Shown here: one piece after another, positions 61,401-64,000 of the stretch
Layout: every line of letters starts with the position of its first letter
Numbering within the stretch: the stretch's first letter is position 1
From: Liolophura sinensis
Taxonomy: Eukaryota; Mollusca; Polyplacophora; Chitonida; Chitonidae
Assembly: GCF_032854445.1 (NCBI RefSeq)
Contig: NC_088302.1
Span: 16,177,338-16,241,337 of the forward strand
DNA length: 64,000 nt
Direction of reading: 5' to 3'
Notes under the pieces: generated by a model
Told to the model about the DNA's origin: nothing
The model's database searches: none
What the model saw: only the letters and a program-made list of their open reading frames with translations
Position numbers and translations under genes: made by a program

Positions 61401-63619
61401 AGGTTGCTGGAAGGCCTTCTCACTTACAGCTGGATAGGAAGCCAGCATGAAATGGACTTAAACTCACAGTGACTACATTGGTGAGAGGCTCCTTGGTCAT
61501 TGCGCCGTGCTGGCGTGCTAACCCTCTTGCCTACGGAGGCCCTGAGAATGAGTGTTGATATGAAACTGTCAACACACAAAATCAAATGTACATACCACTC
61601 AAAAAAATAAGTTTGCAACACAAAACACACTTACATTATTTTTAAGCCTATGGGCGTAGTAACCTGAGTGTTCTGGGGTAAACCATCAACCTTTGCCAAG
61701 TTACAGATGAACTTTCGCTTACATGACATACAGATTTCCACACCATATTTGTGCAAGACAAGACTGTCTTCAACAAACGTTACACTGTGCAAATAACCAC
61801 CTGAGGTTCAGGTCTCACAAGCCCTTGGAACGAAAGAAAATTTCATGTCCAAAGCTGGTTTTGAGCCCGCACCTCCTGTATCACTATGGCTATAGTCAAG
61901 TCCAGTTCTCACCCAGTATTATACAACATACTGCTGATTCCACCTATCAATGAACTCCTGACAGGAAGTCTCGCATCCATTTGGACATTATCAGGCACTC
62001 TTCCTATAAACAGTCGGCCATCACTGAGGGCAACTGATGGGTAGAGTAACCTCTCACTGCTTTCTTCAATCATCACATCATCCACTATCAGCCGAACTCT
62101 GCAAACAGACATGTAAAATGCATGGAATTATGTTGTTCCTTTGGTTTAAAGAGGGCTAAAATTTCACAAAGAATTATTTTCGGTCATAATGCAGCACTAG
62201 TTCATTCACCTGGGCCTTGTTTTGCGAAACTATTTCTCTCTGCATATGGAACAGTGTGTTTCTCAAGCAGCACAGAATTATACTTACTGTAATTCTTCAA
62301 CCTTTTTGCATGTTTGCAAAATGTTTATTTAAGCATATTCTGAAAACATTATTATGTGTAGTGTGGTGAAATAATACTTTTTATGAAGTCCTGAAATTGG
62401 TGAAAAAGCTAAAAAGGCGCATAAGTCACACTGAAAGTTGCCCTCTCATAAGCGAAAAAGTTGAGGAATTAGGGTTTGTTGTGTTTGACTAAAGTCTTTT
62501 AACACTACAATCTATGTTGGACTTTTTCAGCAAAACTACTGAATAAGGGTTTTAATGAACTTTTCAAGAATTTGGGACCGACGATCAACAATGTCACGAA
62601 ATCTACTACATATTCTTGAATCTGAAAGACAGGAGCCACAAATGACAGTAAGACGTTATTGACAAGGCATTCAGAAAATACTGATAGCTCGCCTGATGAA
62701 AAAATATCGACTTCTAAAGCCAACAAATAGTAAAATGATTGACAGAGTAATACACAGATATTATCCTCTAATTATATAGTGCTAAGATCTTGCCATGAAA
62801 TCAACAAGAAAGGCTAAAATTATCATACTCTCACAACTATGACTGTTTACTTGAAACGTGCACATGGAGAATAAATGAATTTTGGTCATATCATGACAAA
62901 TATAAAATGGAAACGGTGTGGTTGTTTTTATTTCATTTATTTGGTTAATGTTATACACTGTACTCTAGAATATTTCACTTATACGACGGAGGCCAGCATT
63001 ATGGTAGGAGGAAACTGAGCCGAGCCCGGGGAAAACCCACGACCATCCACAGGTTCCTGGCAGGCCTTCCCACTTATGGCCAGGGAGGAAGCCAGCATGA
63101 ATTAGAACTTCCAGCGACCAAATTGGTGAGAGGCTCACTGCCATGCTGGCGTGCTAACCCCCTCGGCCACATTTATCATATGCTAAGGGTTGCAAAGCCG
63201 TGACTTCATATGTTATGGAGATGTAAATCATTGTGGTGGTAAAAGTCGATGTGGGGAGCTTGTGCATAAATTTACCACACAGGTCTTTGATACGCACATC
63301 ACAAACTGCATTTGGCAATCCATGTACTATGGGTGGTTACTGCAAACCCTGTGAACGGCTGAGTAAAATGTTGAGCTATGAGGTAAAAACTTCTTGGTCT
63401 TGTGAAACTGAAAGTGTTTCAGTTCACTTTTAAACATGCCCGTCTACACTGAATTTCTTACGTGAATGTATCTGTGATCTCCACCGTGACGGAATGTAAG
63501 AGTCCATCACTCACAAACTGTCCCAACGTATGAAACGGGCCTTTGAGATTAGCCCCGCTAATTTCATTCACATACACCACAATGTTAGCATGCCACAAAG
63601 CGATGTACACCAATACATC
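49423..63619 (-). CDS. Laminin alpha-like subunit, C-terminal LG region (partial)
   Basis: Basement-membrane laminin alpha chains end in five laminin G-like (LG) modules that bind dystroglycan, integrins and heparan sulfate. Minus-strand exons in transcript order: 63619-63462, 62098-61913, 61127-60873, 59485-59278, 57549-57379, 56100-56012, 54474-54377, 52335-52205, 51851-51617, 49583-49423. All nine junctions are GT-AG and phase-compatible; 563 residues plus stop. Order: end of LG3 (VLVYIALWHANIVVYVNEIS, then LFIGRVPDN), a Pro-rich linker (PRVTPIPPPYDIPEGEPVSC), LG4 (FVLSLQFRSFASDGILFYVA, VYIGGLD, PLIGCVRRVEI, closing Cys in GGTSKC), and LG5 (FKFSVTIRTVVQSANLFTIY, GFFSVGGVP, SFAGCLDRLTING, GISYGC), ending FVQMPDA. 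The LG3-linker-LG4-LG5 order points to laminin alpha rather than agrin or perlecan. LG3 has Gly where its closing Cys is expected (LIGGISSM). The gene continues past the right edge. Confidence 0.85.
49700..49752 (-). mobile_element. Short V-SINE-like fragment
   Basis: tgtggcggtcagtattttgg and gtggaggaaacccagggtaa resemble the central domain. Too short for certainty. In the last laminin intron. Confidence 0.4.
50904..50962 (+). mobile_element. V-SINE tRNA-like head fragment
   Basis: ggggtttccatggccgaggg ggttagcacgccaagcatgg cgaaatgaccca matches the head of the SINE family (A box gttagcacgc). It stops where the 51-kb minisatellite begins. Confidence 0.65.
50960..51575. repeat. Minisatellite with 20-44 bp higher-order units
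   Basis: Built from alternating ctagtggtatgctaggcaca and gatgcctgccagtggaag-type half-units. The cleanest part (about 51385-51485) repeats a 44-bp unit more than twice. It ends about 40 bp beyond the donor of the laminin exon 51851-51617, inside the last intron. Confidence 0.88.
54523..54682 (-). mobile_element. V-SINE-like copy, truncated
   Basis: TATTTATTTATTTGTTTGATTGG, tgttttatgccatactcaag, ggcagccagcattatgatga, aaactgggcagagcccag. Head missing. In the laminin intron just upstream of exon 54474-54377. Confidence 0.85.
55398..55612 (-). mobile_element. Second-family SINE, minus-strand copy
   Basis: The complement reads gatcaaaccctggtcgggtc, gttagagcaaggaaacaaga, gtaatgtgattgggtgaggt, tgtcttcagtatgatacatc, matching the copy at 38390 closely, with the distal 3' end decayed. 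Confidence 0.75.
57584..57869 (+). mobile_element. Full-length V-SINE-like copy
   Basis: Head aggagcccctgtagtgtagt tgttggtgtgcc, B box ctctgagttcaagcccagct, central domain gtgggtatcctccgggcatt, and an aataaataaat tail. Inserted 34 bp upstream of the laminin exon that begins at 57549, inside the polypyrimidine/branch-point zone of that intron. Confidence 0.9.
57880..59205. repeat. Minisatellite, 26-bp unit, about 50 copies
   Basis: Unit agctgtacatgtgtaggtca atggtg, with variants agctca/aggtca and ggtgag/ggcgag/ggtaag. Where the variant is agctca, adjoining units form a near-palindrome, gagctgtacatgtgtagctc. Fills most of the laminin intron between exons 59485-59278 and 57549-57379. Confidence 0.95.
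60183..60245. repeat. Dispersed repeat arm
   Basis: accctaattcttcaaccttc tcaactgcctctgcaaccaa cattttgaaacagtctgag; same family as 28978 and the arms of 62286-62474. Confidence 0.5.
60670..60770. repeat. Tandem repeat, about 21 bp x 5
   Basis: Units of gttaaaagatggggatcaca t with increasing divergence to the right. Open in two frames, but this is repeat translation inside a laminin intron. Confidence 0.85.
61205..61545 (-). mobile_element. V-SINE-like copy within a duplicated segment
   Basis: SINE from about 61285 to 61544, with the complement of the tRNA head (gcgtgctaaccctcttgcct) on the right. The 80 bp on its left (ccacatggagaataaatgaa, gacaaatataaaattgaaac) recur beside the SINE at 62928, so the two are a segmental duplication rather than two insertions. 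Confidence 0.85.
62286..62474. mobile_element. Small inverted-repeat element (MITE-like)
   Basis: The left end ctgtaattcttcaaccttttt pairs with the complement of the right end (ccctaattcctcaacttttt cgc). About 190 bp, non-coding. Related single arms lie at 28978 and 60183. Confidence 0.55.
62850..63172 (-). mobile_element. V-SINE-like copy, partner of the 61205 duplicate
   Basis: SINE from about 62928 with gaatatttcacttatacgac, ggaggccagcattatggtag and a right end of ggcgtgctaaccccctcggcc. The left flank (cacatggagaataaatgaat, gacaaatataaaatggaaac) matches that of 61205. The tRNA head is partly deleted. Confidence 0.87.
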
Positions 63620-63744
63620 CTGAAACAAAAATGCAAATATATCAAGATCTTTTTCAACACCTTTTTAGTCAGTCCATAAAAATGAAAGTCGTTGTACAAG
63701 TGGAAAAATCTACAGTATGGCGCTGAACAAAACAAAACAAACAT

Positions 63745-63820
63745 GCTGGCCGCAATTTAAGTGAAATATTCTTGAAAACAGCGTAAAATACCAATCAAAT
63801 AAATAAACAAATAAAAAAAA
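63745..63820 (+). mobile_element. V-SINE-like 3' fragment
   Basis: ctggccgcaatttaagtgaa atattcttgaaaacagcgta aaataccaatcaaataaata: only the last third and the tail. Confidence 0.75.
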
Positions 63821-63869
63821 TACTGCATCATTGTAAAATGATTCATGTACAGTATGTACCTTCTATTTA

Positions 63870-63980
63870 TCTATTTCTTTCTTAATTAATGTTTATTTAT
63901 TTGTTTCAAAAAGTATTTCATCTCCATCATGGTGGTCAGCAAAATAATGGTGGGCAAAAACAAACGCAAGAAAATATCCG
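63870..63980 (-). mobile_element. V-SINE-like fragment at the window edge
   Basis: tttatttatttgtttcaaaa, gtatttcatctccatcatgg, tggtcagcaaaataatggtg. Decayed, and running toward the end of the window. Confidence 0.6.
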
Positions 63981-64000
63981 CACCACAGTAGATAACTGTT

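Noticed and set aside
1-64000. LTR or virus-derived elements
   Set aside because: Looked for paired long terminal repeats, reverse transcriptase, integrase, capsid or envelope motifs in the frames; none were seen.

Overview
This is a metazoan nuclear genome window, most likely from a mollusc. Coding sequence is split into short exons with GT-AG introns. The non-coding sequence is AT-rich and carries many copies of a tRNA-headed SINE with a V-domain-like centre (RUDI-type elements of this kind are known to be widespread in molluscs), a second tRNA-derived SINE family, small inverted-repeat elements and many minisatellites. The species assignment is inference. I saw no retrovirus-like element, CRISPR array or functional RNA gene.

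Layout. 1-1.6 kb: a SINE and a decayed minisatellite. 1.66-5.66 kb (+): a complete three-exon major facilitator transporter whose C-terminal half resembles the nodulin-like/NFD4 family. 5.7-10.3 kb: intergenic SINE copies and a 37-bp minisatellite. 10.28-20.83 kb: a tandem array of about 81 copies of a 128-bp monomer. The array is bounded by inverted repeats related to the monomer, so it looks like an expanded non-autonomous DNA transposon. 21.66-38.0 kb (+): a complete cytosolic-type threonyl-tRNA synthetase gene of about 20 coding exons, with the TGS, editing, class II catalytic and anticodon-binding parts all readable and a likely GC-AG first intron. 39.49-46.32 kb (+): a MOCS2-type locus encoding the small (MOCS2A) and large (MOCS2B) subunits of molybdopterin synthase in tandem in one apparent transcript, with an extra possible terminal exon. 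47.27-63.62 kb (-): the 3' end of a laminin alpha-like gene (last ten coding exons: end of LG3, linker, LG4, LG5), convergent with MOCS2 and continuing beyond the right edge.

The four genes have no obvious joint pathway (membrane transport, translation, molybdenum cofactor synthesis, basement membrane). Only MOCS2A and MOCS2B are functionally coupled. Exon joins were checked by reading phase by hand, and every junction listed is phase-compatible. The most unusual points are the inverted-repeat-bounded satellite with higher-order blocks, a SINE whose target-site duplication copies the 5' splice site of TARS exon 10, the bicistronic MOCS2 arrangement with no AUG between cistrons, and the alternative MOCS2 terminal exon with its own poly(A) signal.
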